Counted from the first letter of the stretch, positions 32,991 to 43,803 are shown. The stretch: DNA of 64,000 nt from JBDHHQ01 sp039586035 (GCA_039586035.1 JBDHLD010000008.1:1-64000); one strand, 5' to 3'. A program made the numbers and translations. The notes: generated from the sequence alone by a model not told the origin.

Positions 32991-33652
32991 TGGGCGAACT
33001 GACCCACGGCGTACAGGTAGAGGTTCACGCCCATTCGGAGTGCGGACTGGCGCACCGGGTCGGGATCGTCATGGACGCCGGCGTCTTCCCAGCCGTCGCC
33101 GAGGTCGGACTCGTAGCTGTAGAAAACCACGAGGCGGCCGCCATCGAAGATCCCCAGGGCCTGGGGCGGCTTGCCATCGTGCTCGTGGATCTTGGGGAGG
33201 CCCTCCGGCAGATCGAAGAACAGGTGGAAGACCGGATGGTCCGGCGGAAGCTCGACGAGGTCACGGTCGGGGAACATGGCCGCCATCTCTCGACGAAACG
33301 ACTCGTCCAGGCCGTAGTTGTCGTCGGCATGGAGGAAGCCCCCCGCCAGGAGGTACTCCTTCAACGCCTCCCGCTCCTGGGGCGTGAACCGCACGTTCCC
33401 GTGCCCCGTCAGGTAGAGGTAGGGATAGTCCCTCAGCGCCGGGTCCAGGGGCGTCACCGTAGCCTCGCGGCGCTGAACCGGCAGTCCCGTCCAGGCCTCG
33501 ATCGCGCTCAGGAGATTGGGAAGCGAGGAGGGGTTCGCGTACCAATCGCCACCGCCATCGTACTGGAGACGAGCGATGGTGAGCGTCGAGTCGGCAGGCG
33601 CCGCGAGGGTCGAGGGTCCGAGGGCGATCAGGGCGAGCAGAACCGACTTCAC
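32987..33652 (-). CDS. DUF4159 domain-containing secreted protein
   Basis: This 221-residue protein has a signal peptide (about 1-18) and a single DUF4159 domain, a GATase-1-like fold: LTIARLQYDGGGDWYANPSSL, YLYLTGHGNVRFTPQE, the loop GGFLHADDNYG and FYSYESDLGDGWED. The usual GATase catalytic Cys is absent, suggesting a binding role. DUF4159 genes normally accompany MoxR, DUF58 and VWA (aerotolerance-type) genes; those are not in this window. It is the first gene of the four-gene operon, 39 bp after rsmI. Confidence 0.88.
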   Translation of the reverse strand: MKSVLLALIALGPSTLAAPADSTLTIARLQYDGGGDWYANPSSLPNLLSAIEAWTGLPVQRREATVTPLDPALRDYPYLYLTGHGNVRFTPQEREALKEYLLAGGFLHADDNYGLDESFRREMAAMFPDRDLVELPPDHPVFHLFFDLPEGLPKIHEHDGKPPQALGIFDGGRLVVFYSYESDLGDGWEDAGVHDDPDPVRQSALRMGVNLYLYAVGQFAQ

Positions 33653-33691
33653 GGGCTCATCGTCTCCAAGAGGATTTCCGGGCCACCGCCT

Positions 33692-34528
33692 CTACTCCGA
33701 GGGGGAGTGCACGATCCGATAGGCGAGGTTCCGGGACACCCCCGTGCGCTCCGCCACCTCCCGGGCAACTTGGCTGCTCCTCAGTCCCTGCGCGAGAAGC
33801 GACCGCGCGAGCTCCCGGGCCTTCGCCTCCATGCCGGCCTCGTCTTCCGCGACGCCGACTCCAGGCCCCACCACGACGGTGACCTCGCCCCGGGGCGGGT
33901 GCGCCTGGTAATAAGCCCGCGCGTCCAACAAGGTTCCGCGGTGGAAGGACTCGTGGACCTTGGTGAGCTCCCGCGCCACCGCCACCTCGCGAGCGCCGCC
34001 GCACGCGTCCACGAGGTCGTCCAGCGTGCCTACCAGCCGCTGAGGAGACTCGAAGACGACGGTGGTGACCGAGCCCTCGGCCACCTGATGCAGGAGGTCG
34101 CGGCGCTCCCTGCCCTTGCGCGGCAGGAACCCCAGGAAGGTGAATCGGTCCGCCGGAAGGCCGGAAGCCACCAGGGCCGCGAGGACGGCAGACGGGCCCG
34201 GAACGGGGACGACTTCGTAGCCCGCCTGCGTCACGGCCCGCACCAGCCGCGCCCCGGGATCCGACACCAACGGCGTGCCCGCGTCCGAGACGAGGGCCAG
34301 GGATTCGCCGTCCTCCAGCCAGGACAGCACTTTTTCGATCCGCGAGGCCTCGTTGTGCGCATGCAGGGATACGAGCGGAGTGCGGATCTGCAGGTGGTCG
34401 AGGAGAATGCGAGTCCTGCGCGTGTCCTCCGCGAGCACCCGGCTGACGGTGCCCAGGACGTCCCGAGCCCGGAGCGTGATGTCGTCCAGGTTGCCGATGG
34501 GAGTCGCGACCAGGTAGAGAGCGGACAT
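33692..34528 (-). CDS. rsmI: 16S rRNA (cytidine(1402)-2'-O)-methyltransferase RsmI
   Basis: RsmI methylates C1402 of 16S rRNA in the decoding centre. The 278 residues show the tetrapyrrole-methylase fold of the YraL/RsmI group: LYLVATPIGNLDDITLRA, EDTRRTRILLDHL, VSDAGTPLVSDPG, VVPVPGPSAVLAAL, GFLPRKGRERR, FESPQRLVGTLDDL and RELTKVHE. A C-terminal helical segment completes it. It lies downstream of the trxA terminator and just before the DUF4159 operon. Confidence 0.96.
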   Translation of the reverse strand: MSALYLVATPIGNLDDITLRARDVLGTVSRVLAEDTRRTRILLDHLQIRTPLVSLHAHNEASRIEKVLSWLEDGESLALVSDAGTPLVSDPGARLVRAVTQAGYEVVPVPGPSAVLAALVASGLPADRFTFLGFLPRKGRERRDLLHQVAEGSVTTVVFESPQRLVGTLDDLVDACGGAREVAVARELTKVHESFHRGTLLDARAYYQAHPPRGEVTVVVGPGVGVAEDEAGMEAKARELARSLLAQGLRSSQVAREVAERTGVSRNLAYRIVHSPSE

Positions 34529-34554
34529 GCGGACAAAGGAACCGCGACGGCCCC

Positions 34555-34593
34555 GAAAAGGAAGAACCCCGGGCCGGTGGGGACCGACCCGGG
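34555..34593 (-). terminator. Rho-independent terminator of trxA
   Basis: On the minus strand a hairpin with outer arms CCCGGG/CCCGGG (34593-34588 and 34573-34568), a T-G wobble, an inner CGGT/ACCG pairing and a four-base loop is followed by GTTCTTCCTTTTC. It lies between the trxA stop (34652) and rsmI start (34528), so trxA is probably a separate transcript. Confidence 0.8.
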
Positions 34594-34651
34594 ATCGTGT
34601 GCGCGAGGTGGAGGCCTCGGCCCGTGGCGGACCAGACCTCCGCTCACGGAC

Positions 34652-34981
34652 TCAGAGGTGCTGCTGGATCTTCGCTTCCAGGTGTGCCTTGGGCACGGCG
34701 CCGATGACCGTGTCCACGTGCTGCCCGTCCTTGAAGAACAGGATGCTGGGGATGGACCGGATGCCGAACCGGCTGGCCACGCCAGGGTTCGTGTCCACGT
34801 CGAGCTTTCCGACCTTCAGCCCCTTCCCGTCGTATTCCTCCGCAAGCTGTGCCACGAAGGGAGCGACGAGCCGGCACGGTCCGCACCACTCCGCCCAGAA
34901 GTCCACCATGGCGAGTCCGTCGGTCTCGGCCACTTCCGAGCTGAAGTTCTGGTCGGTGACCGTGAGGACCTTATCGCTCAT
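34652..34981 (-). CDS. trxA: Thioredoxin
   Basis: This 109-residue cytoplasmic thioredoxin has the active site WCGPC (Cys33, Cys36), the FWAEWCGPCRLVAPF context, KLDVDTNPGVASRFGIRSIPS with the cis-Pro, and a C-terminal helix. AAGGAGA lies upstream of the ATG. It has its own terminator and faces the epimerase gene across a 122-bp divergent promoter region. Confidence 0.97.
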   Translation of the reverse strand: MSDKVLTVTDQNFSSEVAETDGLAMVDFWAEWCGPCRLVAPFVAQLAEEYDGKGLKVGKLDVDTNPGVASRFGIRSIPSILFFKDGQHVDTVIGAVPKAHLEAKIQQHL

Positions 34982-35103
34982 TCTCTGTCTCCTTACTACA
35001 CTGGACCTTCGTTCTCGAAATGCCGCCGACCCGATGTCGGGGCGGCCGCGGAATCGGTGCCGACTACGCCGGCTCCGGAACTCGCCAAAACCGAGGCAAC
35101 CTC

Positions 35104-35496
35104 ATGTCACCACTGGCGTTCGACCACGTCGCGGTCGCGGTGCAGGCCATCGCTGACTCCGTAGCCGTTCTAGAACTCCTCATAGGGGAGACTTGTTCCA
35201 GCGTCATAGCGGTCGAGTCCCAGGGGGTCCGGGTGGCCTTCGTCGGACCCGTCGAGCTCCTCGAGCCGACGGGCCCGGAAAGCACCGTCGCCCGCTTCCT
35301 CGAGCGCCGCGGGCCCGGACTCCATCACATCGCGTTCCGCACGCCGGACATCCGGGCCGAGATGCGGCGGCTCGTGGACGCCGGCGTGGAGCTCATCGAT
35401 CCCGAGCCGCGTCGGGGAGCCCACGGCCTGGTGGCCTTCGCCCATCCCCGCAGCACGGGCGGCGTCCTGGTCGAGCTGGTTCAGCGGGACGCGTGA
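35104..35496 (+). CDS. mce: Methylmalonyl-CoA epimerase-like VOC protein
   Basis: This VOC-fold protein of 130 residues starts at ATG 35104 (MSPLAFDHVAVAV) with GAGG upstream. It shows FDHVAVAV, VRVAFVGPVELLEP, RGPGLHHIAFRTPDI and a C-terminal GVLVELVQ, with metal-ligand positions His9, His in HHIAF and Glu near the end. This fits methylmalonyl-CoA epimerase, which links (S)- and (R)-methylmalonyl-CoA for the mutase. It is alone on the plus strand; no mutase gene is adjacent, so another VOC role is possible. Confidence 0.82.
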   Translation: MSPLAFDHVAVAVQAIADSVAVLELLIGETCSSVIAVESQGVRVAFVGPVELLEPTGPESTVARFLERRGPGLHHIAFRTPDIRAEMRRLVDAGVELIDPEPRRGAHGLVAFAHPRSTGGVLVELVQRDA

Positions 35497-35506
35497 GCGG
35501 CCCCCG

Positions 35507-35974
35507 TCAGCGCCCGGTGAGCCGTTCCGTGGCGATCTCCTCCACGAGCCAGGCTCCGCCTCCCGCGTCTACGACCAGGAAGGGTACGTCCTCCACCGTA
35601 CGGCTCCGCTGCTCCAGCGTCACGAGGACCTGCCGGGTGGGCGCCCGGCGTCCCGGTACCGCCGACTCCTCGCCAATCTCGTAGTCCTCGTGCTGGAGGA
35701 TCTCGGCGAGCAGGTTCATGTGCCGCTCACCGTATTGCCGGTCCCAGTCCACCGGACCGTCCTCCGTCCCGAACAGGCTCAGCATCGTGGCCCAATCCCG
35801 CAGGTTGGCGGCCTGGAGGAAGCGCTCCACGGCAAGAACGGGTCCCAGGCCGGGGAGGGCGGCGGAGCCCACGGACGACGTAGACGATACCTGCTGTGTG
35901 GCGCACGCCGACGATGCCGCGACGGCCAGGGCCAGGATCCAGACCGCGATGCGCCTTCCGGCACTTCCGATCAC
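35507..35974 (-). CDS. Small lipoprotein with NTF2/SnoaL-like look
   Basis: This 155-residue protein has a lipoprotein signal ending SSAC (Cys about 24). The mature part starts with a Ser/Thr-rich linker and carries VERFLQAANLRDWATMLSLFG, a helix pattern seen at the start of NTF2-like domains, then strands (RQVLVTLEQRSR, PFLVVDAGGGAWLVEEI). It runs convergent with the epimerase gene, with only ten bases between the stops. The function is unknown. Confidence 0.75.
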   Translation of the reverse strand: MIGSAGRRIAVWILALAVAASSACATQQVSSTSSVGSAALPGLGPVLAVERFLQAANLRDWATMLSLFGTEDGPVDWDRQYGERHMNLLAEILQHEDYEIGEESAVPGRRAPTRQVLVTLEQRSRTVEDVPFLVVDAGGGAWLVEEIATERLTGR

Positions 35975-36019
35975 GATGCACTCCTCCAGGGCGGTGGACG
36001 CCCGAGGTTAGAGGGGGTA

Positions 36020-36044
36020 CCGAGAGGCGTCAAGCGCCTCCCGG
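36020..36044 (-). terminator. Hairpin after clpB, possible terminator
   Basis: A ten-base-pair stem, CCGGGAGGCG / CGCCTCTCGG on the minus strand with one G-T pair and a five-base loop, lies 42 bp after the clpB stop. The bases after it are C-rich with few Ts, so it may be an inefficient or Rho-assisted terminator, or a transcript-stabilising hairpin. Confidence 0.45.
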
Positions 36045-36085
36045 CCTCCTGTCGGCTCCTCCCCGCGCCCGCCTCGCTCTGCCCG

Positions 36086-38701
<2,616 letters not shown>

Positions 38702-39176
38702 CTTCTCGCTCGGTCCTTTCGTCTCCGGGGGCGGCCATTGGGGCCGCCCCCTGCCATTTCGGCAGTCATCGGGCCTTCCCGCCCGGCGGTTCCCGCCAAA
38801 CCGGCCCAACACGGCACGGGTTGGGTTGTTTGCACCCTCTATGGGTCAAGAACCGGGCCACGGAAGAGGCCCCGGTGGATGGCGCGGTCCCCGCCCACCC
38901 AACACCCCGGTCGCGGCCCGAACCGGCCTCGCCGACTCCGCCGCGAAGCCCGTAGAGTCCTGTCCCCCGATCTGCGGCTGGACAACGTGGCGCTGATCGC
39001 GGCACGCAGGGCGGGACAGGAAACCGTGGGTTACGTCTCCAACGTCTTCAGGTACGACGTGGCCTTCGGGCAGATCGCCCGGAGCCGGGGCTAGGGCCGG
39101 GCCGTCGCCCTGAGGGCCGCCGCGCCGCGAGCGCCGCGGCGCGCCGTGGCAGCGGACGGACGGGGAGCCGTGGGTG
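38702..39176. other. Intergenic region between clpB and the M48 protease gene
   Basis: This 475-bp gap carries the clpB promoter on the minus strand. On the plus strand, codons ending at a TAG near 39094 read like genuine protein for about 45 residues (LRLDNVALIAARRAGQ... GYVSNVFRYDVAFGQIA) with GC-rich third positions, but I find no start codon with a ribosome-binding site and do not recognise it. It may be a gene remnant or chance. Confidence 0.4.
39121..39143 (-). terminator. GC-rich hairpin after the M48 protease gene
   Basis: CGCGCCGCG and CGCGGCGCG form a perfect nine-bp stem around a five-base loop, 33 bp beyond the stop codon of the protease gene. No T-tract follows on the minus strand, so it is only a candidate terminator. 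Confidence 0.4.
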
Positions 39177-40637
39177 CTACGGCAACTCCCCGCCACGCAC
39201 GCGTTTCAGCAGCGTCCCGGCCGCCACGGTCTCATCGGGCTGAAGTCGGTTGATCCGGCCGATCTCGGCGTCGTCGACGGTGGACGGGTAGGTCGTCAGG
39301 AACTCCGCGAAGCTCATGCGACGCGGGACCTCCACGATCTCGACCCGCGCCGGCTGGACGCCGAGTACCGCACGATCCCGTTCCTCCTGGAAGCTCTCGA
39401 AGCTCGCCCGGACGGACGGGGCGTGACGAGACCAGTTGGCCTGAGCGGCATAGCCGAGGAGTTGGTAGACGAGGCCGCCGTGCGCCACATACGCGACGTA
39501 GCCCTGAAGCACGCCCTGGTCTTGCTGGGCGGCGAACTCGGCCATTGCGGCCGCCAGTCCGTTGAAGCTGGTCTCCCGGGCGTTGCGGCTCTCCACGCCC
39601 TCCTGGGCCCGGAACTCGTTGAGGGCGTCCACGGGATTGGTGGCCCCTTGGGCGACGCTGAGAGCGATCAACGCGTCCTCGGCCGGGCTGATTCCCCCCA
39701 CCACGGTCTTCTGGTTGACCCCTTGCCACCCGTCCGGAAAGTCGAGTCGAAAGGCCAGATCGGGATGGTGGAACCGGCTGCCCTCGAAGAACCCCTCCCT
39801 GGGGTTGGGGCCGAACACGAGGCCGTCGAGTCGACGGAGGTAGCGATCCCGGTCGACCGTGGCTCCCGAGTAGTCGACGCCCGATTCCGCGATGATCCGC
39901 TGGAGGTTCGCCTCGCGGTTCTCTGGATACGGATGCGTCAGCTGCCACTCCGGCACGCGCTCGCTGGCGCCGCCGGACACCAGCGCAAGCGTCCGCATCA
40001 CGTCCATGAGCTCCCGGGCGTCGTGGCCCGACCGGCTCATGTACCGGACACCGAGCTCGTCGGCCTGCGACTCGTCGCCACGGCTGTAGCTCAGGTTCAG
40101 GACGGCCAGGCCCTGGGCCAACACTCCCCCGTATTGTCGGACGTGCTCCGACAGGACCATGCCGGCCACCAGACCGATCTGCTGAAGCTGTTGCCGGCTC
40201 ATCTGGTTGGCCGAATGGCGGGCGGTGATGTGCCCGATCTCGTGGCCGAGGACCCCGGCGAGCTCGGCCTCCGAGTTGAGGCTGGCCATGATGCCGCGGG
40301 TCACGTAGATGAAGCCGCCCGGGATCGCGAACGCGTTGACCGCCGGGTCGTCGGCCAGGCGAAAGGTCCACGGCAGCTGGGGCCGCTCGGACAGCGCCGC
40401 CATGCTCATCCCCAGGTCGCTCACGTAGGCCTGGAGCTCTTCGTCCGGGTAGATCCCGAAGAAAGCCGCCGCCTTGGGGTCCTCCTGCTGGCCCATGGCG
40501 ATTTCCTGCGACTCGCTCACCAGCGAGAACTCCCGGCTGCCGGTCGCCGGATTGACGGCGCAGCCCACGACGGCCAGGGCGGTCAGTACCGTCGAGCGCC
40601 TCACGGCGTTGCCCAGGCCTGACAGAGCTCTGCTCAC
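39177..40637 (-). CDS. M48-family metalloprotease lipoprotein
   Basis: This protein of 486 residues starts at GTG 40637. A signal with lipobox VVGC (Cys26) is followed by a peptidase M48 domain: AIPGGFIYVTRGI, zinc motif HEIGH (His132, Glu133, His136) and DESQADELGVRYM, whose Glu is the third ligand. This is the BepA/YfgC-like group that degrades or helps assemble outer-membrane proteins. Residues about 310-400 are a separate mixed domain, and the last 45 residues (SFAEFLTTYPSTVDDAEIGRINRLQPDETV) look LysM-like. It ends seven bases from the YeaQ-like gene. Confidence 0.9.
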   Translation of the reverse strand: MSRALSGLGNAVRRSTVLTALAVVGCAVNPATGSREFSLVSESQEIAMGQQEDPKAAAFFGIYPDEELQAYVSDLGMSMAALSERPQLPWTFRLADDPAVNAFAIPGGFIYVTRGIMASLNSEAELAGVLGHEIGHITARHSANQMSRQQLQQIGLVAGMVLSEHVRQYGGVLAQGLAVLNLSYSRGDESQADELGVRYMSRSGHDARELMDVMRTLALVSGGASERVPEWQLTHPYPENREANLQRIIAESGVDYSGATVDRDRYLRRLDGLVFGPNPREGFFEGSRFHHPDLAFRLDFPDGWQGVNQKTVVGGISPAEDALIALSVAQGATNPVDALNEFRAQEGVESRNARETSFNGLAAAMAEFAAQQDQGVLQGYVAYVAHGGLVYQLLGYAAQANWSRHAPSVRASFESFQEERDRAVLGVQPARVEIVEVPRRMSFAEFLTTYPSTVDDAEIGRINRLQPDETVAAGTLLKRVRGGELP

Positions 40638-40644
40638 GGCTTGC

Positions 40645-40902
40645 TCAGTCCTCCTCGCTCTCGTTCTTCCCGAAGAGACCGAGGAGCAGCAGCAGGAGGA
40701 CGGCGCCGGCGAACGCCGCCATGAGCGTGCCGAGCGTGCCCCCGAACCGAAACCCCAGCAGACCGAACAGCCAGTTACCGAGGTAGGCACCGACCACCCC
40801 CAGGGCCGTGTTGCCGAAAGCGCCGAAGTCCCTGCCTTTGATGACCTGCGACGCGAGCCAGCCGGCAATGAACCCGATGAGCAGGAACCAGAGAAGCTGC
40901 AT
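40645..40902 (-). CDS. GlsB/YeaQ/YmgE family stress-response membrane protein
   Basis: This 85-residue protein has three membrane helices and the transglycosylase-associated family pattern: LLWFLLIGFIAGWLASQV, KGRDFGAFGNTALGVVGAYLG and GTLMAAFAGAVLLLLLL. AAAAGGAG precedes ATG 40902, which fixes the start; longer upstream frame is not coding-like. Members are envelope stress proteins of unknown mechanism. The tail KNESEED is acidic. The M48 protease follows seven bases later, so both are probably one envelope-stress transcript. Confidence 0.93.
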   Translation of the reverse strand: MQLLWFLLIGFIAGWLASQVIKGRDFGAFGNTALGVVGAYLGNWLFGLLGFRFGGTLGTLMAAFAGAVLLLLLLGLFGKNESEED

Positions 40903-41093
40903 GCGTCGCTCCTTTTCGCTGCACGCCTGGACCGGGCCGGGCCCGGTCTCGCTCGAGCACGTTTTGGGGGTGGGCCCCCAACTATGACGCCTTCGGGCCC
41001 TGGATGGAAGAGGGGGATCCAAGGGTCCGAAGCCGCCTGCCCCCGTCGTCGCGGCTGACCGAGAGCGGCGGCCGAGTGACGACTCGTCTTCGC

Positions 41094-41136
41094 TTGACAA
41101 TGCCTTCGGCGAGAATTCACCTTGCCCGATTAAATC
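41094..41136 (+). promoter_or_regulatory. Possible promoter of the OPT transporter gene
   Basis: TTGACA (41094-41099) is a perfect -35 hexamer, but no well-spaced -10 is visible; the AT-rich GATTAAAT (41128-41135) lies too far away for the same promoter. It is in the 241-bp gap between the divergent YeaQ-like and OPT genes, which otherwise shows nothing else. Confidence 0.35.
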
Positions 41137-41155
41137 ACTACAGATGAAGGAACCC

Positions 41156-43177
41156 ATGGCCACCACCACGCCGACCGACACCGCTCGGAAAGGCCTCCCG
41201 CCCGAGGCCTACGAGGTCATCCCCGGAGACGAGTATCCGCCGTACGTGCCCCCCGAGGCCGACATGGCGGAGTTCACCCTCAAGGCGGTGCTCATCGGGA
41301 TCGTGCTGGCGGTGGTCTTCGGCGCGGCCAACGCCTATCTGGGCCTCCGCGTGGGGCTCACGGTCAGCGCCTCGATTCCGGCGGCCGTCATGGCCGTTGC
41401 CGCGTTCCGCCTGTTCCACCGAGGCACCATCCTCGAGGCCAACATGGTCCAGACGGTGGGATCGGCCGGGGAGTCCGTGGCGGCCGGCGTGATCTTCACG
41501 CTTCCCGCGTTGTTCATCTGGCAGCGGTCCGATCCCACGATCGTCGTGGACCTGCTGCAGATCAGCGTCATCGCCCTCTTCGGCGGGATGCTCGGCGTCC
41601 TCTTCATGATCCCGCTCCGCTCCTACCTCATCTCGCGGGAGCACGGCAAGCTGCCCTATCCGGAGGGTACGGCGTGCGCCGAGGTGCAGGTGGCAGGCGA
41701 CGTGGGCGGAAGCAAGGCACGCTTGCTCTTCGCCGGGCTCGGCGTGGGAGCTCTGTATCAGGCGCTCGCCAACGGTCGCGGGTTGTCGCTGTGGAACGAG
41801 TCGCCCGCGTTCCCCTTGCCGAAAAAGGCCGAGATCGGCGGCGACTTCACGCCGGAGCTCCTGGGGGTCGGCTTCATCATCGGCCCCAAGATCGCCGCCA
41901 TCATGTTCGGCGGCAGCGCCCTCGCCTGGCTCATCCTGATCCCGGCCATCAACATCTGGGGCGGCAGCGACGTGGTCTACCCGGCCTCGGCACCGATGGC
42001 CGAGCTCGGGTCGGCCGACATCTGGAACAATTACATCCGGTACGTGGGCGCCGGGGCCGTCGGCTTCGCGGGCATCGTCACGCTACTCAAGTCCCTACCC
42101 ACCATCGTCGAGAGCTTCAGGCTCGGCGTGAAGCAGCTCGACCTCGCCGGCCCCGGCTCGGTGCCCCGCACGCAGCGGGACCTTCCCATGACGCTGGTCC
42201 TCGGCCTCGCTGGCCTCATGGCCGTGGCCCTTTGGCTGTGGCCCGGCGTCCCCGTGAACCTGCTGGGCGCATTTCTGATCCTCGTGTTCAGCTTCTTCTT
42301 CGTCACGGTATCCAGCCGGATCGTGGGGCTGATCGGGTCGTCCTCGAACCCGGTCTCCGGCATGACCATCGCGGCCCTCATCCTCACGTCCCTCATCTGG
42401 GTGGCATTGGGGCTCAATGACGGCAGCGTGGCGTCCAAGGTCGCGGTGCTGGCGGTCGGCGCCGTCGTGTGCATTTCGGCCGCCATCGCCGGCGACACTT
42501 CCCAGGATCTCAAGACTGGCTTCCTGGTTGGCGCGACGCCGAAGTTGCAGCAGTTCGGTGAAATGATCGGCGTCACCGCCAGCGCGGCGGTCATGGGTGG
42601 TGTGCTGGTCGTGTTGAACGAGTCGTACGGCATCGGCACCGCGGACGGGCTGGCGGCTCCCCAGGCCACGCTCATGAGCCTGGTCATCGACGGGGTGCTC
42701 CAAAACAGCCTACCGTGGGGATTCGTGATCCTGGGGATGATCATCGCCGCCGTGGTCGAGTTCGTGTTCAAGCTGCCGTCCCTCGCCTTCGCCGTCGGCG
42801 TGTATCTCCCGGTGTCGCTGATGACCCCCATCTTCGTGGGTGGCCTCATGCGGCTCGGTCTCAGCCGGAAGTACGGCGTCAAGGAGGTCGAGGGCTCACA
42901 GGTCACCGAAGAGTACGCCGAGAAGCGGGAGCAAGGCGTGCTCTTCGCCTCGGGGCTCATCGCGGGAGCGGCACTGGTGGGCGTGCTGATCGGCGGTCTG
43001 ATCTACGGGGTGACCCGTGTCACCGGCGACCCCACCTCCGCCGACGCCTGGGTCCTCGGGCACGAATGGTCCGAGGGTCTGTTCCCGGGCTCCTCGGCCC
43101 TCATCGGCACGATCGTGTTCGCCGGGCTGTGTTGGCTCGTATGGAGCACGGCGAACCGGCACATTTCGGACACCTGA
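41156..43177 (+). CDS. OPT family oligopeptide transporter
   Basis: This 673-residue integral membrane protein has about 14-16 helices and matches the OPT family: FTLKAVLIGIVLAVVFGAANAYLGLRVG, the SIPAAVMAVAAFR segment and PEGTACAEVQVAGD. OPT carriers import peptides or metal chelates with protons. ATG 41156 is preferred because GAAGGA lies just upstream; ATG 41144 is the alternative. Its stop overlaps the next lipoprotein's start as TGATG. The substrate cannot be read from sequence. Confidence 0.93.
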   Translation: MATTTPTDTARKGLPPEAYEVIPGDEYPPYVPPEADMAEFTLKAVLIGIVLAVVFGAANAYLGLRVGLTVSASIPAAVMAVAAFRLFHRGTILEANMVQTVGSAGESVAAGVIFTLPALFIWQRSDPTIVVDLLQISVIALFGGMLGVLFMIPLRSYLISREHGKLPYPEGTACAEVQVAGDVGGSKARLLFAGLGVGALYQALANGRGLSLWNESPAFPLPKKAEIGGDFTPELLGVGFIIGPKIAAIMFGGSALAWLILIPAINIWGGSDVVYPASAPMAELGSADIWNNYIRYVGAGAVGFAGIVTLLKSLPTIVESFRLGVKQLDLAGPGSVPRTQRDLPMTLVLGLAGLMAVALWLWPGVPVNLLGAFLILVFSFFFVTVSSRIVGLIGSSSNPVSGMTIAALILTSLIWVALGLNDGSVASKVAVLAVGAVVCISAAIAGDTSQDLKTGFLVGATPKLQQFGEMIGVTASAAVMGGVLVVLNESYGIGTADGLAAPQATLMSLVIDGVLQNSLPWGFVILGMIIAAVVEFVFKLPSLAFAVGVYLPVSLMTPIFVGGLMRLGLSRKYGVKEVEGSQVTEEYAEKREQGVLFASGLIAGAALVGVLIGGLIYGVTRVTGDPTSADAWVLGHEWSEGLFPGSSALIGTIVFAGLCWLVWSTANRHISDT

Positions 43178-43557
43178 TGAGCACGGGTTGGCACCTCGGC
43201 GCGACGCTGCGGGTCCTCCCCGTGCTTGCGGTCCTGGTCGCCGGGGTGCTGGTCCCCGTGGCCTGCGGGGACTTCGGCGAAGCCGAGCAGGCCGCCATCG
43301 ACGAGGGCCGCTTCATCGAGGTGTACGTAGCCCTCCGCATGGCGGCCCTCGAGGCGGGCACCGACCAGCTTCCCCCTGAGCAGCGCGACCGGATCCTGGC
43401 CGAGCATGACGTGACGGAGGATGACCTGCTGGAGTTCGTCGAGGTCCACGGCAGGAAGGCTCAGTTCATGCACGGCGTGTGGGACTCCATCGAGGGCAAG
43501 ATCGACAACCTGCGTGTGGCGCTCCCGGACCCACCGGCGGACTCGGTCGACGACTAG
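43177..43557 (+). CDS. Small lipoprotein coupled to the OPT transporter
   Basis: This 126-residue protein has a signal (about residues 10-28) with lipobox VPVAC (Cys30). The mature part is helical and acidic (IDEGRFIEVYVALRMAALEAG, AEHDVTEDDLLEFVEVHG) and ends DPPADSVDD. Its ATG overlaps the transporter stop by one base, so the two are translated together. This suggests a partner of the transporter, but no family was recognised. Confidence 0.75.
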   Translation: MSTGWHLGATLRVLPVLAVLVAGVLVPVACGDFGEAEQAAIDEGRFIEVYVALRMAALEAGTDQLPPEQRDRILAEHDVTEDDLLEFVEVHGRKAQFMHGVWDSIEGKIDNLRVALPDPPADSVDD

Positions 43558-43723
43558 TCCGGGTCGCCGCGGTACCGGGGCCGCCCCCGCCTGGCCGCCG
43601 AGCCACCGGAAGCACCCCCACCCCTTGTCCCACCAGGAGGACACTGGGGGCTTTCTCTCCCACCTTCTCCACGGCTGGCCCGGACCGGCCTGCCACGGGT
43701 CCGAAACCTGCACTCTCGGGATC

Positions 43724-43739
43724 GTGTAGCGGCCGCTAC
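43724..43739. promoter_or_regulatory. GTGTAGCG-type inverted repeat upstream of the beta-barrel gene
   Basis: GTGTAGCGGCCGCTAC contains the perfect palindrome GTAGCG-GC-CGCTAC, 64 bp before the ATG at 43804. The same half-site recurs before and just after the activator gene at 46.3-47.8 kb, here with a two-base instead of three-base spacer. Confidence 0.4.
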
Positions 43740-43744
43740 TGGGG

Positions 43745-43762
43745 GGACGGGTGGGCCCGTCC
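43745..43762 (+). other. Hairpin in the leader of the beta-barrel gene
   Basis: GGACGGG and CCCGTCC form a perfect seven-bp stem with a four-base loop, about 40 bases before ATG 43804. No T-tract follows. It could be an mRNA stability or attenuation element, or chance in GC-rich DNA. Confidence 0.3.
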
Positions 43763-43803
43763 GCCGGGGCGGCCTCGACGAAGACGACCCGGGAGAAGGC
43801 GAG

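Noticed and set aside
32984..35164. Plus-strand frame of 726 codons from 32984
   Set aside because: It spans DUF4159, rsmI and trxA in antisense, all of which are well supported by motifs.
38824..38872. Heat-shock (sigma-32 or CIRCE) promoter for clpB
   Set aside because: A TTGACC element is visible but no matching -10, no CIRCE repeat and no HAIR element can be recognised. It is left out as a feature.
39177..41120. A 647-residue version of the M48 protease
   Set aside because: Its first 161 residues run antisense-like through the YeaQ gene in another frame and are low-complexity. The lipobox and GTG start at 40637 give a sensible protein.
43696..43714. Sigma-54 promoter upstream of the beta-barrel gene (GG and GC ten bases apart)
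   Set aside because: It matches only eight of twelve positions and lies upstream, not downstream, of the inverted repeat, the wrong order for an activator site. Chance matches are frequent in GC-rich DNA.
43558..43803. A tRNA or riboswitch in the leader before the beta-barrel gene
   Set aside because: Hairpins are present but no cloverleaf, no anticodon arm and no known riboswitch core is visible.
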